Below, one piece after another: positions 17,283 to 28,738 of a stretch of 64,000 bases of DNA. The position numbers and the translations under genes were made by a program. The notes under the pieces are model-generated. The model saw only the letters and a list, made by a program, of their open reading frames with translations. It was not told the origin of the DNA and did no database searches. Origin of the DNA: Chitinophagaceae bacterium PMP191F (GTDB lineage Bacteria > Bacteroidota > Bacteroidia > Chitinophagales > Chitinophagaceae); NCBI GenBank assembly GCA_001302245.1, contig LGYU01000007.1:62001-126000 (forward strand), written 5' to 3'. Position 1 is the stretch's first letter. Each line of letters starts with the position of its first letter.

Positions 17283-18224
17283 ATGGGTTTGTTTTTTGCC
17301 GGGAAGCCGGCGGCTGTGCGGGTTTTATTATTATTTTTAGCAGACCAAATTCTGCCATTGGCCAGCATTCACTATATATATCAACCTTCACCTGCATTAC
17401 AACCTTTTGTAAAATGCTATCTTGAAATACACATGGGTTCTGCCGGTGAAATGCTGGGATGCGCATTACCTGCCAAACTGGAACAATGTATTTTTTTCTC
17501 TACCGGACCGGTACCATTGATTGAGTCACCCGGCAATGGAAACTCCAATATTTTATCTGAAGAGCGCTGTTGTTATATTCGTGGAAGTGTGAACAACGCA
17601 CGGTTGCAATTACACATACACGGTGTACTGGCCATGTTTGTCGTTATCTTCCATCCTACCGGTTTTTTTCGTTTGTTTGGTATTCCTGCTTCGCACTTTA
17701 CAGATACATTTACGCATGGCGATCTTTCACTGGGCAAGGATTGGGAAATACTGGGCACTGATATCAGGAATACAGCCACTATGCAGGAAAAAGTATTGCT
17801 GGCAGATTCTTACCTGTTGCACCAGTTAAGCAGGAAGGCTGTTACGCCCGATGCTGTTGACATAATTACAGAACAATTGTTACGTGATCCTGATATGCCT
17901 GTATACCGCATGGCAAAAGAAAGTTACCTGAGCGAACGCCAGTTCCGCCGGAAGTTTACAGAAAGGACCGGTATCTCACCACAAACCTTTTCCCGTATCA
18001 GCAGGGGCAACAATGCGCTGAAGATGAAACAACTTTTCCCGCAACGTTCATGGCGTTCTATTCTGCTGGAAACCGGCTATAGCGATGCTTCGCATTTTCG
18101 TCGTGAAATGAAAGTGCTGATGGGCATTGAGCAGCCCGGTCTTCAGGGCAACGATCGTTTTATAAATGTGAAAGACACGCACTTTAAGCTACTGGAAAAA
18201 AGAAGGCTGCAGGAAGAATTATAA
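17283..18224 (+). CDS. AraC-family transcriptional regulator
   Basis: A regulator of about 313 residues from the ATG at 17283. The conserved part starts at IHYIYQPSPALQPFVKCYLE, the usual opening of Bacteroidota AraC proteins of the DUF6597 type, so the true start may be a little downstream (TTG or CTG codons near 17350). The DNA-binding end has LSERQFRRKFTERTGISPQT and a second HTH, WRSILLETGYSDASHFRREM. It is divergent from the Kelch operon, a plausible target. Confidence 0.85.
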   Translation: MGLFFAGKPAAVRVLLLFLADQILPLASIHYIYQPSPALQPFVKCYLEIHMGSAGEMLGCALPAKLEQCIFFSTGPVPLIESPGNGNSNILSEERCCYIRGSVNNARLQLHIHGVLAMFVVIFHPTGFFRLFGIPASHFTDTFTHGDLSLGKDWEILGTDIRNTATMQEKVLLADSYLLHQLSRKAVTPDAVDIITEQLLRDPDMPVYRMAKESYLSERQFRRKFTERTGISPQTFSRISRGNNALKMKQLFPQRSWRSILLETGYSDASHFRREMKVLMGIEQPGLQGNDRFINVKDTHFKLLEKRRLQEEL

Positions 18225-18246
18225 TTCGCGTAACAAATAATAGTGA

Positions 18247-18281
18247 TTTAAAAAAGAAGTGTACGCAACTGCGTACACTTC
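18247..18281 (-). terminator. Rho-independent terminator of the FtsX-like permease gene
   Basis: Perfect 11-bp stem GAAGTGTACGC (18256-18266) and GCGTACACTTC (18271-18281) with loop AACT. On the minus strand it runs into a T6 tract, 27 bp beyond the permease stop. Confidence 0.82.
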
Positions 18282-18307
18282 ATGGTTATAATGATCTCAT
18301 AAGAGGC

Positions 18308-20707
18308 TTAGTCTGCCCGTAAACTGTTTACCGGGTTTAACAACGCTGCTTTTACAGATTGCAGGCTGATGGCAATAAAGGCAATAAGAATGGTTGCCAA
18401 TCCTGTTATAACAAATACCCATGCACTGATATCTATGCGATAGGCAAAATTCTGTAACCATCTGGTCATGGCAAACCAGCAAAGCGGCACGGCAATGATC
18501 ACAGCAATGATCACCAGTTTCAGAAAATCTTTTGATAGCAATGATACAATACCGGCAGCGGATGCACCCAGTACCTTGCGTATACCGATTTCTTTGGTGC
18601 GTTTGGATACGTTATAGGCGGTAAGTCCCAGTAATCCCAGACAGGTAATGAAAAGCGTAAATATAGAGAACAGGTTTACGATCTTACCAAATTGTACATC
18701 ACCCTTGTATTGCTGGTTGAACATTTCATCCATGAAGAAGTAATCAAATACATGTCCTGAAAAACTGGACTGCCATTGTTTTTCTATAGCTGCCAGTGTT
18801 TTCTGCATATCTGTTGTATGCACTTTCAGGGCATAATAATTGGTGCCGTCCTCTTCAAACCAGTGAATCATAGGCAACTGCGCTTCCTTTAATGATTGCT
18901 GGTGATAGTTCTTAATTACTCCGGCAACAATATGGTAATTATCCGGGCCTGATTCTCCACCGATTCTTATCTTCTGGCCTACCGCAGCAGCCGGAGATAC
19001 AAAACCCAGTATGCGTGCTGCTTCTTCATTGATCAGCAGTTTTTTGTTATTCGACTTCGGCGTGGAGCTGAAATTCTCTCCTGCTACTAATTGCATCCCC
19101 ATCATAGGAACAAAATTGGCATCTATTCCGTAGAGATAATAATTATAGCCGCTATAGGCTGTTTGTTCATACCGTCTTACATCGGTATTGGTGTTTAATG
19201 AGTTCAGTCCCATTCCCGGCAAACATGCGGTTAATGATACCTGCTGTACACCGGGTACCTGCAGTAGCTCATTCTTAAATGAACCTACATTTTTGAACTT
19301 GGGGTCACTGCCGTCTACATGCGGACCTCTTACTACCAGCACCTGGTCTATGTTCATGCCCAGGTTCTGGTGTTGTACAAAATAAAGCTGCTGGTAAATG
19401 ATCACGGCAGCGGAAAGTACTATCAGTGCTACAGTAAATTGTCCTACTACCAGTACCCTGCGCAACAATGTGCCTTTTAATGAGCCTGTAAAATTGCGGC
19501 TGGTTACCACCGCTGCCTTTACAGAAGATAATACAAATGCGGGGTAGATACCGGATAACAATGTATTCAATATGAATAACGAAGCGGTGAGTATCCAGAA
19601 AGAAGCAGTGGTGAACACTGTACTGCCGATGGACTCACCTACAATGCTTGTATACACAGGCATGGATAGTTTAACCAGTAATAGTGAACACAACAGGGAA
19701 AGTATATTGATGATGAATGATTCTGTAAAGAATAGTTTTACCAGTGCAACTCTTGAAGAACCTAATACTTTTCTCAGGCTGGCCTCTTTTGTTTTTTCAA
19801 CCGAACGTGCTGTGGTAAGATTTACATAATTGGCAGAGCCGATCAGGATCACCAGGAATGAAATGATCAGCAGGAAGTTCACCGTTTTGATATTGCCGTT
19901 CACATCCGGTTCAAAGGTTTTGTGAGAATAGAGGTGGATATTCTTTATCGGTTCGGCAGTTACTATTTCTTTGCGCAACCGTTTTTTTGAAAATGCTTTC
20001 AGTTTTTCGTTAAATGCCGCCAGGTCGGTGCCTGGTGCCATCTGCAGATAGGTGTAGTTATTATTGCCACTCCAGCTCTGAATATTAAAGCCAAAGTGCT
20101 CAATGGTTTTAAAAGGAAGCAGCATATCAAATTTCAGATGGGTGTTTGACGGTACATCTTTTACAACACCTGTTACGATCAGTTGCAGGTCTTTAAACCT
20201 AAATGTTTTGCCTATTGCATCTGTACTGCCGAAAAGTTTATTGGCAATAGTTTCGGTAATTACAGTCTGTTGCGGAGCAGACAGTGCGGTTTTGCTGTCT
20301 CCTTTTATGAATTCAAAATTGAATACACTAAATGCGGAAGCGTCTACAGCATACACTTTATCTGTCAGTATGGACTTATCTTCATTTCTGAGTTCGGATT
20401 CACTCATGTCCTGCCAGCGCACATAATCTTTTACTTCGGGGTACTTGTCTTTAAATTCCGGCCCCATAGGCGGATAAGTTTCACAATCTGTTACTACATA
20501 TTCACTACCCCTGTACAGATCAAGGGTCAGACGATAAATATTATCAGCATTGGTATGGAAATTCTCATAACTACGTTCAAACCTTACATAGTTGATGAGT
20601 AATAAAAAAGCGGTAGTGGCCAGCGAAAGGCCCAGCAGGTTGATAACAGTATAGAACTTATTTTTCCATAAACTGCGCCAGGCTGTTTTAAAATACATGT
20701 ACTGCAT
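18308..20707 (-). CDS. ABC transporter permease, FtsX/MacB type (duplicated MacB-periplasmic + FtsX domains)
   Basis: A 799-residue inner-membrane protein. Layout: an N-terminal transmembrane helix (WKNKFYTVINLLGLSLAT), a MacB-like periplasmic domain, an FtsX membrane domain (VNLTTARSVEKTKEASLRKVLGSS style, with LRKVLG), a second helix and periplasmic domain starting GTLLRRVLVVGQFTVALIVL, and a second FtsX domain with KRTKEIGIRKVLGAS. This is the common Bacteroidota permease with 8 TM segments. No ATPase gene is adjacent, so it probably pairs with a remote ATP-binding subunit. The start MQYMYFKTAWRSLWKNK matches the family. Confidence 0.93.
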   Translation of the reverse strand: MQYMYFKTAWRSLWKNKFYTVINLLGLSLATTAFLLLINYVRFERSYENFHTNADNIYRLTLDLYRGSEYVVTDCETYPPMGPEFKDKYPEVKDYVRWQDMSESELRNEDKSILTDKVYAVDASAFSVFNFEFIKGDSKTALSAPQQTVITETIANKLFGSTDAIGKTFRFKDLQLIVTGVVKDVPSNTHLKFDMLLPFKTIEHFGFNIQSWSGNNNYTYLQMAPGTDLAAFNEKLKAFSKKRLRKEIVTAEPIKNIHLYSHKTFEPDVNGNIKTVNFLLIISFLVILIGSANYVNLTTARSVEKTKEASLRKVLGSSRVALVKLFFTESFIINILSLLCSLLLVKLSMPVYTSIVGESIGSTVFTTASFWILTASLFILNTLLSGIYPAFVLSSVKAAVVTSRNFTGSLKGTLLRRVLVVGQFTVALIVLSAAVIIYQQLYFVQHQNLGMNIDQVLVVRGPHVDGSDPKFKNVGSFKNELLQVPGVQQVSLTACLPGMGLNSLNTNTDVRRYEQTAYSGYNYYLYGIDANFVPMMGMQLVAGENFSSTPKSNNKKLLINEEAARILGFVSPAAAVGQKIRIGGESGPDNYHIVAGVIKNYHQQSLKEAQLPMIHWFEEDGTNYYALKVHTTDMQKTLAAIEKQWQSSFSGHVFDYFFMDEMFNQQYKGDVQFGKIVNLFSIFTLFITCLGLLGLTAYNVSKRTKEIGIRKVLGASAAGIVSLLSKDFLKLVIIAVIIAVPLCWFAMTRWLQNFAYRIDISAWVFVITGLATILIAFIAISLQSVKAALLNPVNSLRAD

Positions 20708-20946
20708 AATGAAGGTGGTTTTGAACAGAATAGACAGTATCCGTACATACTTTAACCACAAATATGCCATTTAGGCAATCGGTTAACTATCAGCCCGTTG
20801 ACAGCAATCTGTACATATAGAAATGTCCGGTTACGATACAGCAATTGTCCGGTTTGCACAACTACGTTTGGACGCAGAATTTGTTACTGGCACTTACCGG
20901 TTTATTATGAGGTTATCATGATGTTGCTCTCTTCTCAACAGAGCGG

Positions 20947-21753
20947 TTACTGAAATTCAAGTGCGGGAAGGCCTTCATATATGTGCGGTAATGTAGGATC
21001 CGGTGCAGAGCGAAAATCTTTTTCAACAGGGCAGGCTTCCATATCTGCTGATGGATATTGTGTTGTGGCAATGGCTGTTATTCTTTCCTCACTCAGGTTG
21101 CCAAACATCCACTCATAGGCAAGGTCTTCATTCAGAATGGCAGGCATTCTCTTTTTAGTATTGTGTATCTGTTCCATCAGGCTGTTGGCTGCTGTAGTAA
21201 CAATGGAAAAGGTTTCCACATGCTCACCAGTTTCACGGTCCGTCCAGGGTTGCCAGATGCCTGCCATAAAAAAATACTCCCTGTTCTTTAATGTGATGTA
21301 GTAGGGGTATTTGATAGCTGTTTTAACCGGCTGACCGGTTCTTTTATTCAGGGGGAAAATATGACGCCATTCAAAAAAACCGCTTGACAGCACCAGGCAA
21401 CGTCTTTGTAGTGCAGCATTCCTGTATATTTTTCGGGGTAGCAATAGTTCTTCCGAAACTGCATTGAGTGTAAGTATGGGCGGGTGAAATTGTCCTTTTT
21501 CATCTTTATAACCCAACCGGAAACGTTGTACTTCTGCACGGGTATTCAGGTAAGACGGAATAAATCCCCATTCCATTTGTACAATATCAAAGTCTTCTTT
21601 TCCGGCAATGGGCCTTAATACCACATTATTACCATAATCAAATCCGGATTTTAATGGTGTTGCCAGGAAATCATAACCGGCAATTAGTTTTTCCAGTTGC
21701 TTCAACCTGATATATTCAACGCGGGTAACTCTTTGCCCGTTGTAATAACACAT
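20947..21753 (-). CDS. SOS response-associated peptidase, SRAP/HMCES (YedK) family
   Basis: A 268-residue member of the SRAP family, which shields abasic sites in single-stranded DNA by forming a thiazolidine crosslink through Cys2. Here Met1 is followed directly by Cys2 (MCYYNGQRV). Other active-site segments are LNAVSE (Asn), SSGFFEWRH (Glu) and EQIHNTKKRMPAIL (His). The length is close to YedK with a few insertions. It is followed upstream, in the same operon, by a small protein whose stop is 3 bp before this start. Confidence 0.95.
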   Translation of the reverse strand: MCYYNGQRVTRVEYIRLKQLEKLIAGYDFLATPLKSGFDYGNNVVLRPIAGKEDFDIVQMEWGFIPSYLNTRAEVQRFRLGYKDEKGQFHPPILTLNAVSEELLLPRKIYRNAALQRRCLVLSSGFFEWRHIFPLNKRTGQPVKTAIKYPYYITLKNREYFFMAGIWQPWTDRETGEHVETFSIVTTAANSLMEQIHNTKKRMPAILNEDLAYEWMFGNLSEERITAIATTQYPSADMEACPVEKDFRSAPDPTLPHIYEGLPALEFQ

Positions 21754-21756
21754 AAC

Positions 21757-21999
21757 TTAAATATTGATGTGGAAGTGTTCGTCAATCAACTGGCCGATTG
21801 CTTCGGCAAGCTTCTGTTTGCCTTCGGGAATAGATGTCCAGAACAGTTGTCCTTCAAAGTTAGTAGCCCTGTGAATACAAACGGTAGGAATATTTTCTCC
21901 GGAAGCCATGTACAATGGACCGCTTGAATGCGGCACTATTTTGACCTGTACTGGCTTTTCATTGTAAACAATACTGAAGGGAGTATTTGATGGCAACAT
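21757..21999 (-). CDS. Small conserved-looking hypothetical protein upstream of the SRAP gene
   Basis: An 80-residue protein from MLPSNTPFSI; longer starts add only a hydrophobic leader of doubtful value. It contains IVYNEKPVQVKIVPHSSGPL and a C-terminal helix KQKLAEAIGQLIDEHF. I do not recognise a domain. Its stop lies 3 bp before the SRAP start, so the two are co-transcribed and may act together in DNA damage tolerance; this is inference from position only. Confidence 0.7.
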   Translation of the reverse strand: MLPSNTPFSIVYNEKPVQVKIVPHSSGPLYMASGENIPTVCIHRATNFEGQLFWTSIPEGKQKLAEAIGQLIDEHFHINI

Positions 22000-22123
22000 A
22001 GAAGGAACTTTTGCAGTAAAAAATACTAAAAATATTAGCAATTAAAAAAACTTGTTTTAAATGCTGATCCTGAAATATTTACACGAAAAACGTCTTTTCT
22101 TAAAGGATGTTTTTCCGTCGTTA

Positions 22124-22825
22124 TCAGGCGATCAGCTTATAGCCTATTCCCCTTATGTTCATGATCTTAACCGAAGGATCGTGTTGCAGGTATTTGCGCA
22201 GGCGGGTAATGAACACATCCAGGCTGCGGCCGGTAAAAAAATCATCATTGCCCCAGATATGCAGCAGGATAGATTTTCTGTCCATCACCTGGTTTTTATT
22301 CAACAGGAATAGTTTCAGTAGTTCTGCTTCGCGTGCAGTAAGTGCAATATTGTTATTGCCATGTTTCAGCACTGCATACTGGTAATGAAAATGATATTGC
22401 GTGCCAATAGCAGCCAGTTCTTCAATGTTACTGGTTCCACCAAACAGTGTGCGGTTACGACTGGTCAGTACTTTAATGCGCACTACAAGTTCTTCCATGC
22501 TGAAAGGTTTTTTCAGGTAGTCATTACCCCCACTTTCAAAACCGGTCACTACATCCTGTGGTAATGATTTGGAGGTGAGAAAAAGTACCGGCGTATCCAT
22601 ATCGGTATTCCTGATCTGTCGTGCCACTGCAAAACCATCCGCGTCCGGCAGCATAACGTCCAGCAGAATAATATCCGGTTTCATGGCGTAATATGATTCC
22701 AGTGCTGCTGTAGCGGTAATATGATGTGTTACGGCAAACCCACGGCTTTCAAGGCTTTCTTTTACGATCTCCGCCAGGTATAGCTCGTCTTCAACAAATA
22801 ATATGGTAATTGCTTTATTGATCAT
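22124..22825 (-). CDS. OmpR/PhoB-family response regulator
   Basis: A 233-residue two-component regulator. The receiver domain spans residues 1-120 with the acidic pocket VEDE, phospho-acceptor D56 in LLDVMLP, the Thr in FLTSK and Lys near residue 105 in YLKKPFS. The C-terminal winged helix (residues 130-233) has ALTAREAELLKLFLLNKNQV, LDVFITRLRKYL and the wing NIRGIGYKLI. Its ATG overlaps the stop of the upstream histidine kinase gene by 4 bp, so it is that kinase's partner. Confidence 0.96.
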   Translation of the reverse strand: MINKAITILFVEDELYLAEIVKESLESRGFAVTHHITATAALESYYAMKPDIILLDVMLPDADGFAVARQIRNTDMDTPVLFLTSKSLPQDVVTGFESGGNDYLKKPFSMEELVVRIKVLTSRNRTLFGGTSNIEELAAIGTQYHFHYQYAVLKHGNNNIALTAREAELLKLFLLNKNQVMDRKSILLHIWGNDDFFTGRSLDVFITRLRKYLQHDPSVKIMNIRGIGYKLIA

Positions 22826-24321
22826 ACCAGGAATGCCAGTTTAAAGGTACTTCCATTACCGGTTTTGCTTTCTGCTGTACACCAGCCCCCGTGTTTTTCC
22901 ATAATAAGTTTTACATAACTCAATCCCAACCCATAACCTTTTACTTTATGAATATTTCCCGATGGAACACGATAGAACCTGTCAAAAATAAAAGGCAGGT
23001 CATTGCGGGAAATACCGATACCATTATCCTGCACGGCAATTACAAAATGATCCTTTTCACGGAAGAAATATATATTAATGGTAACCTCATCGCCTGAATA
23101 TTTTACTGCATTGTCAATAAGATTGTTCAGCATATTATAGAGATGAAGTTTGTCGGCTTTGATTGTATCTGTCCCCGCATCATTGGTAAAATTGAAATGG
23201 ATCTTTTTGCTGCCGGATAGTAAATGACTGCCGGTTATTTCATCTACTATGGTTACAATATTTACCAGTTCCGGTTTGAGTTCAAAATCCTGTCGTTCGT
23301 ACAAAGAAAGATTCAGAATCTTATTGACCATATCTGACAGTCGTTGCAACTCATTTCTTGAGATATCAAGATAGCGTTTTGTTCTGGCAGGATTATCTAA
23401 TGCACCAAACCCCTCCATGGCATCTACAGCAGCATGTACAGTAGCAATAGGAGTTTTCAGTTCATGCGAAATATTGCTGATAAAATCATTCTTAATGGCA
23501 GATAGTTTCTTCTCCCGTTTTATGATCCGCAGCAGGTAAAATAAAGCAAATGCTACAATGCCCAGCAATACGGCAGATGCAATGACCATTCCAGTCATTT
23601 TGCCCAGTAAATAATTCACCGGTGAACGGAACATCGCACGGACAAAGTTTTTGCCAGGTTCTACTTTATAGGTGGGAAATGATTTTGTAATGACAGGGTA
23701 CAGTTTTGTAAGACTGTCTGAGAAACTGCTTTTATTGGTAGTACTGTCCTGATCACGCAGATAAAAAGTAAAAGGTTCTTTTATTCCGTATGCAGCCAGC
23801 GCCTTCTGATATACCGGTCGTAGCCGGGCTGTATCAAAACTATATTCCTCTGCTTTTTTGCCGATGTATTCACCCAGATTTTGCGTTCTGTAAAAAACAT
23901 AATGATTATCAAGATCTTCTTCGCGAAGTGATTGCGCGTAATGTAGTGCTACAGTTTTTTTTGAGGAGTCCTGTTGTGAAAGAATGGGCTGTTTATAGTT
24001 TTTTATAGAGAAGGTGTGTTTGTCGTTTACCCGCGTTCTGTTGCTGATGGTATATACATAAGTTTTAGCAGTATCATGCCACCGGCTGGTAATATAGATC
24101 TGGGAGGTATCCATTAAAAAACCGGTTACCAGTTGCTCTATGGTATCGCATCTTAACCTGAATTCCGTTTTGATGGCATCTTCAAAGGCAAGATTAATTT
24201 CTTTTTCAAAACGTTCCTCATTTACATGGTAATAGTTTTTGACCCATAATGACTGTAGCAGCATTACACCGCATACTGCGACAATACAAACGGTCATAAT
24301 TAGTCTTGTACTTCTGCTCAT
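22822..24321 (-). CDS. Membrane sensor histidine kinase
   Basis: A 499-residue kinase. There is a first membrane helix (LIMTVCIVAVCGVMLLQSLW), a periplasmic sensor of about 210 residues, and a second helix (MVIASAVLLGIVAFALFYLL). Then come the HisKA domain with the phospho-acceptor His in FISNISHELKTPIAT, and HATPase with N box (LYNMLNNLIDNAVKYS), G1 (VQDNGIGI), F (FIFDRFYR) and G2 (GYGLGLSYV). The start MSRSTRL is chosen because it directly precedes the first helix. It overlaps its response regulator by 4 bp. The signal is unknown. Confidence 0.96.
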   Translation of the reverse strand: MSRSTRLIMTVCIVAVCGVMLLQSLWVKNYYHVNEERFEKEINLAFEDAIKTEFRLRCDTIEQLVTGFLMDTSQIYITSRWHDTAKTYVYTISNRTRVNDKHTFSIKNYKQPILSQQDSSKKTVALHYAQSLREEDLDNHYVFYRTQNLGEYIGKKAEEYSFDTARLRPVYQKALAAYGIKEPFTFYLRDQDSTTNKSSFSDSLTKLYPVITKSFPTYKVEPGKNFVRAMFRSPVNYLLGKMTGMVIASAVLLGIVAFALFYLLRIIKREKKLSAIKNDFISNISHELKTPIATVHAAVDAMEGFGALDNPARTKRYLDISRNELQRLSDMVNKILNLSLYERQDFELKPELVNIVTIVDEITGSHLLSGSKKIHFNFTNDAGTDTIKADKLHLYNMLNNLIDNAVKYSGDEVTINIYFFREKDHFVIAVQDNGIGISRNDLPFIFDRFYRVPSGNIHKVKGYGLGLSYVKLIMEKHGGWCTAESKTGNGSTFKLAFLV

Positions 24322-24448
24322 TGGCTCCAAATGTAGAGTGTAAGCTGTATGATGTGTTTTTCTATTAACATAAATTAACAAACACTAACAGAGTGCCTAA
24401 CTCAATTCCTCTGGCAGGTTTTACAGCTTTGCAGTAAATATAAATTTT

Positions 24449-25636
24449 ATGCGCATCATTTTATTCGTGCTGCTGATTGCAGCCGGCAGTATAGCCAAAG
24501 CCCAGCCCCTGTTAAAAGCTGGTGACCTGTTTCCTGACTATGTGATCAGGAATATCATTAATGCCCCGGTAAAACAACTGGATGTGATAAGCGAGAACAA
24601 AAAAGTGTTGATCCTGAACTTCTGGGGGACCTGGTGTGCCCCCTGTTTACCTGAAATGGATAGTCTTGCAAAATTGCAGGCAAAGAACAAAGGCATACAG
24701 ATAATTGGTATTTCCAATGAAGATACAGACAGGTTAAAAAAATATCTGAAACGAAAACCTTCTTTCCTGTGGCTGGCATCGGATACCGGGTATCATCTCT
24801 ATAAAACGTTTGCGTTTAATTATGTGGGCCAGTCGGCTATTATTAATACCCAGGGAAGAATAGTGGCATTGGTACGTACAGACTCGATTAACCAGCAATT
24901 GATTAGTAAATTATTGCGCAATGAAAATATTGCTTCTTCTGCTGAAACTGGCAACAAAAGGGATCTTGATGAGGTAGATCCGTTTGCTGTTGACAGCACT
25001 GTGCAGTTCCAGGTAACCTGGAGCGGGTATAAAAAAGGGATAGGAAGTATGAACAAATCTTACTGGAAAACTCCTTTGGATGGCAGGCGCAAAACTTTTT
25101 TTAATGTATGTATCACCAACTTGTTCCGTGAGGCTTATAATGTTTCTTATAAACAGGTGATCTATGAAATGCCTGAAAAGGCTGTTTGTGACTTCAATGA
25201 TAAAAACACGTTGTATTGTTTTGACCTGATAGTAAAACCTTCGCAGAAAGACAGCTTCTTTATCATCATGCGTGATTTGCTCAGCCGTCTTTCTCCGGTA
25301 AAAGCAAGACTGGAGAAAAGAAAAGTACCGGTATATGTATTGTCCAGGGAAGATAGTGCTGCAGACTGGAAGGTTTCGGAAGCTAAAGAAACAACCTATG
25401 GATTCAGTGGACAGGGTTTTAAAGGAACTGCTATAAAACTTACACCGTTTGTTGACTATGTTTCCAATGAGCTGGGTTTGCCTGTTGTTGATGAAACCGG
25501 TCTTACCGGTCAGTATGATATCGTTACTGAAAATGTATTGCGTACGGCAGAAGATGTGAAGGCGGCTCTTAAAAAAATAGGATTGAAAGTGGAAAAGACT
25601 GAAAGAGAGATGGATGTTGTGGTCGTATACAAGTGA
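24449..25636 (+). CDS. TlpA-like thioredoxin domain fused to a TIGR03435/DUF3738 domain
   Basis: A 395-residue secreted protein (signal MRIILFVLLIAAGSIAKAQ). Residues 20-160 form a TlpA/ResA-like thioredoxin fold with the active-site WCAPC in LNFWGTWCAPCLPEMDSLA, acting in periplasmic thiol redox. Residues 185-395 match DUF3738 (TIGR03435), a family expanded in soil bacteria, with the closing pattern LGLPVVDETGLTGQYDI ... VVVVYK. The function of the second domain is unknown. It is divergent from the kinase/regulator pair with a 127-bp gap, so it may be their target. Confidence 0.88.
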   Translation: MRIILFVLLIAAGSIAKAQPLLKAGDLFPDYVIRNIINAPVKQLDVISENKKVLILNFWGTWCAPCLPEMDSLAKLQAKNKGIQIIGISNEDTDRLKKYLKRKPSFLWLASDTGYHLYKTFAFNYVGQSAIINTQGRIVALVRTDSINQQLISKLLRNENIASSAETGNKRDLDEVDPFAVDSTVQFQVTWSGYKKGIGSMNKSYWKTPLDGRRKTFFNVCITNLFREAYNVSYKQVIYEMPEKAVCDFNDKNTLYCFDLIVKPSQKDSFFIIMRDLLSRLSPVKARLEKRKVPVYVLSREDSAADWKVSEAKETTYGFSGQGFKGTAIKLTPFVDYVSNELGLPVVDETGLTGQYDIVTENVLRTAEDVKAALKKIGLKVEKTEREMDVVVVYK

Positions 25637-25739
25637 TGGGTTGGTGAAGTTGAAATGTTGATAGGTTGATAAGTGGTGAGGAAGCTCGATATAGTATAAT
25701 CAAGTAGTTAATGAAACATCAGCCGGAATCATAATGCAG

Positions 25740-25768
25740 GCCTGTTGTTTTATAGCAACAGGCTTTTT
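25740..25768 (+). terminator. Rho-independent terminator after the TlpA-DUF3738 gene
   Basis: Perfect 8-bp stem GCCTGTTG (25740-25747) and CAACAGGC (25756-25763), 8-nt loop, T5 tail. It insulates the thiamine operon promoter downstream. Confidence 0.82.
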
Positions 25769-25870
25769 ATTAGCTATGTCAGAAAAAGAATAACTTAACA
25801 ATAATTTCGATGTGAGGACAATCACCCAATCTCTATATATCAAGATCATCAATCACTTTCCGTTTTCAAA

Positions 25871-25902
25871 TTGATGAATTAATAAATTTTCTCCTACCTT
25901 CG
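25871..25902 (+). promoter_or_regulatory. Promoter of the thiamine operon
   Basis: A TTG -33 element (25871-25873) and TACCTTCG (25895-25902), one mismatch from TAnnTTTG, are separated by 21 nt, within the Bacteroidota range. Transcription would start around 25909, where the riboswitch P1 helix begins. Confidence 0.5.
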
Positions 25903-25908
25903 TTCTGA

Positions 25909-25990
25909 ACTTTAGGGGTGCCCCATGTACAGCGGGGCTGAGATTACACCCTTGGAACCTGATCCGGGTAATACCGGCGAAGGGAAAAGT
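25909..25990 (+). promoter_or_regulatory. TPP riboswitch (THI element)
   Basis: The conserved thiamine pyrophosphate aptamer is complete: AGGGGTGCC, GGGGCTGAGATTACACCC, GAACCTGATCCGGGTAAT and ACCGGCGAAGGGAA occur in order and spacing typical of THI boxes. P1 is formed by ACTTT (25909-25913) and AAAGT (25986-25990). It precedes thiS and the rest of the thiamine biosynthesis operon, so TPP binding should lower expression. The 3' strand of P1 can alternatively pair with ACTTTT at 25995-26000, a possible expression platform. Confidence 0.96.
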
Positions 25991-26058
25991 AAGGACTTTT
26001 CTTATCCATCTGCGCGTCCCTGCGCGGCACCTTCATGTTCATTAAATCTGTTCCTGCA

Positions 26059-28138
<2,080 letters not shown>

Positions 28139-28139
<1 letters not shown>

Positions 28140-28738
28140 TGCAGGACGTGATTACCATATCATTTGAATTGTTTATTATAACAGCACCTGAATTGTTGCA
28201 CAATGAAGCAGCGGTTATCTGCGCATTATTACAGGCAGGAAATGCCACTGTGCATATCCGGAAACCGGGTTGCAGTATGCAGCAGGTAGCGGCATTGATA
28301 ACGCAGATCCCTGCACAATGGCATAGCCGACTGGTAGTACACCAACATGCGGAATTGCAGCAACAGTTTCAGTTGAAGGGTGTGCATGGTGTTGCTGATA
28401 AAACGGGTACAGGAAACTTTTCATTATCGCGGCATCATTGGAGTGAACTCACAACTGTTCCTACCGGTACCGATTATGTGTTTATGAGTCCGGTGTTCAA
28501 TAGTATTTCCAAACAGGGGTACAGGGCTAACCCGGCATTGCTGCAAAAACAGGTTGTAACTTTTCCTTTCCGGCTGATCGCTTTGGGAGGAATAGAACCC
28601 CGCAACATTCAGCAGGTGATCCATACTGGTTGGAATGGTGCCGCAATACTGGGCTGGTTATGGTATGGCACTGGTGATCCTGTACAAAAATACCAGCAGT
28701 TACAACAGGCTGTAACAACATTGACCTATGCAAGATGA
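28139..28738 (+). CDS. ThiE-like protein (thiamine phosphate synthase/TenI superfamily, divergent)
   Basis: A 199-residue TIM-barrel protein of the ThiE/TenI superfamily. It has TVHIRKPG in place of the ThiE QLRxK motif, GVHGVADKTG in place of GVHLGQ.D, and YVFMSPVFNSISKQGY where ThiE has GPVF.T.TK, then LIALGGI. These changes suggest TenI-like thiazole tautomerase activity or a second, specialised TMP synthase; I cannot decide from sequence. It starts on the last base of the thiC stop (TAATG) and overlaps thiD by 11 bp. Confidence 0.8.
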
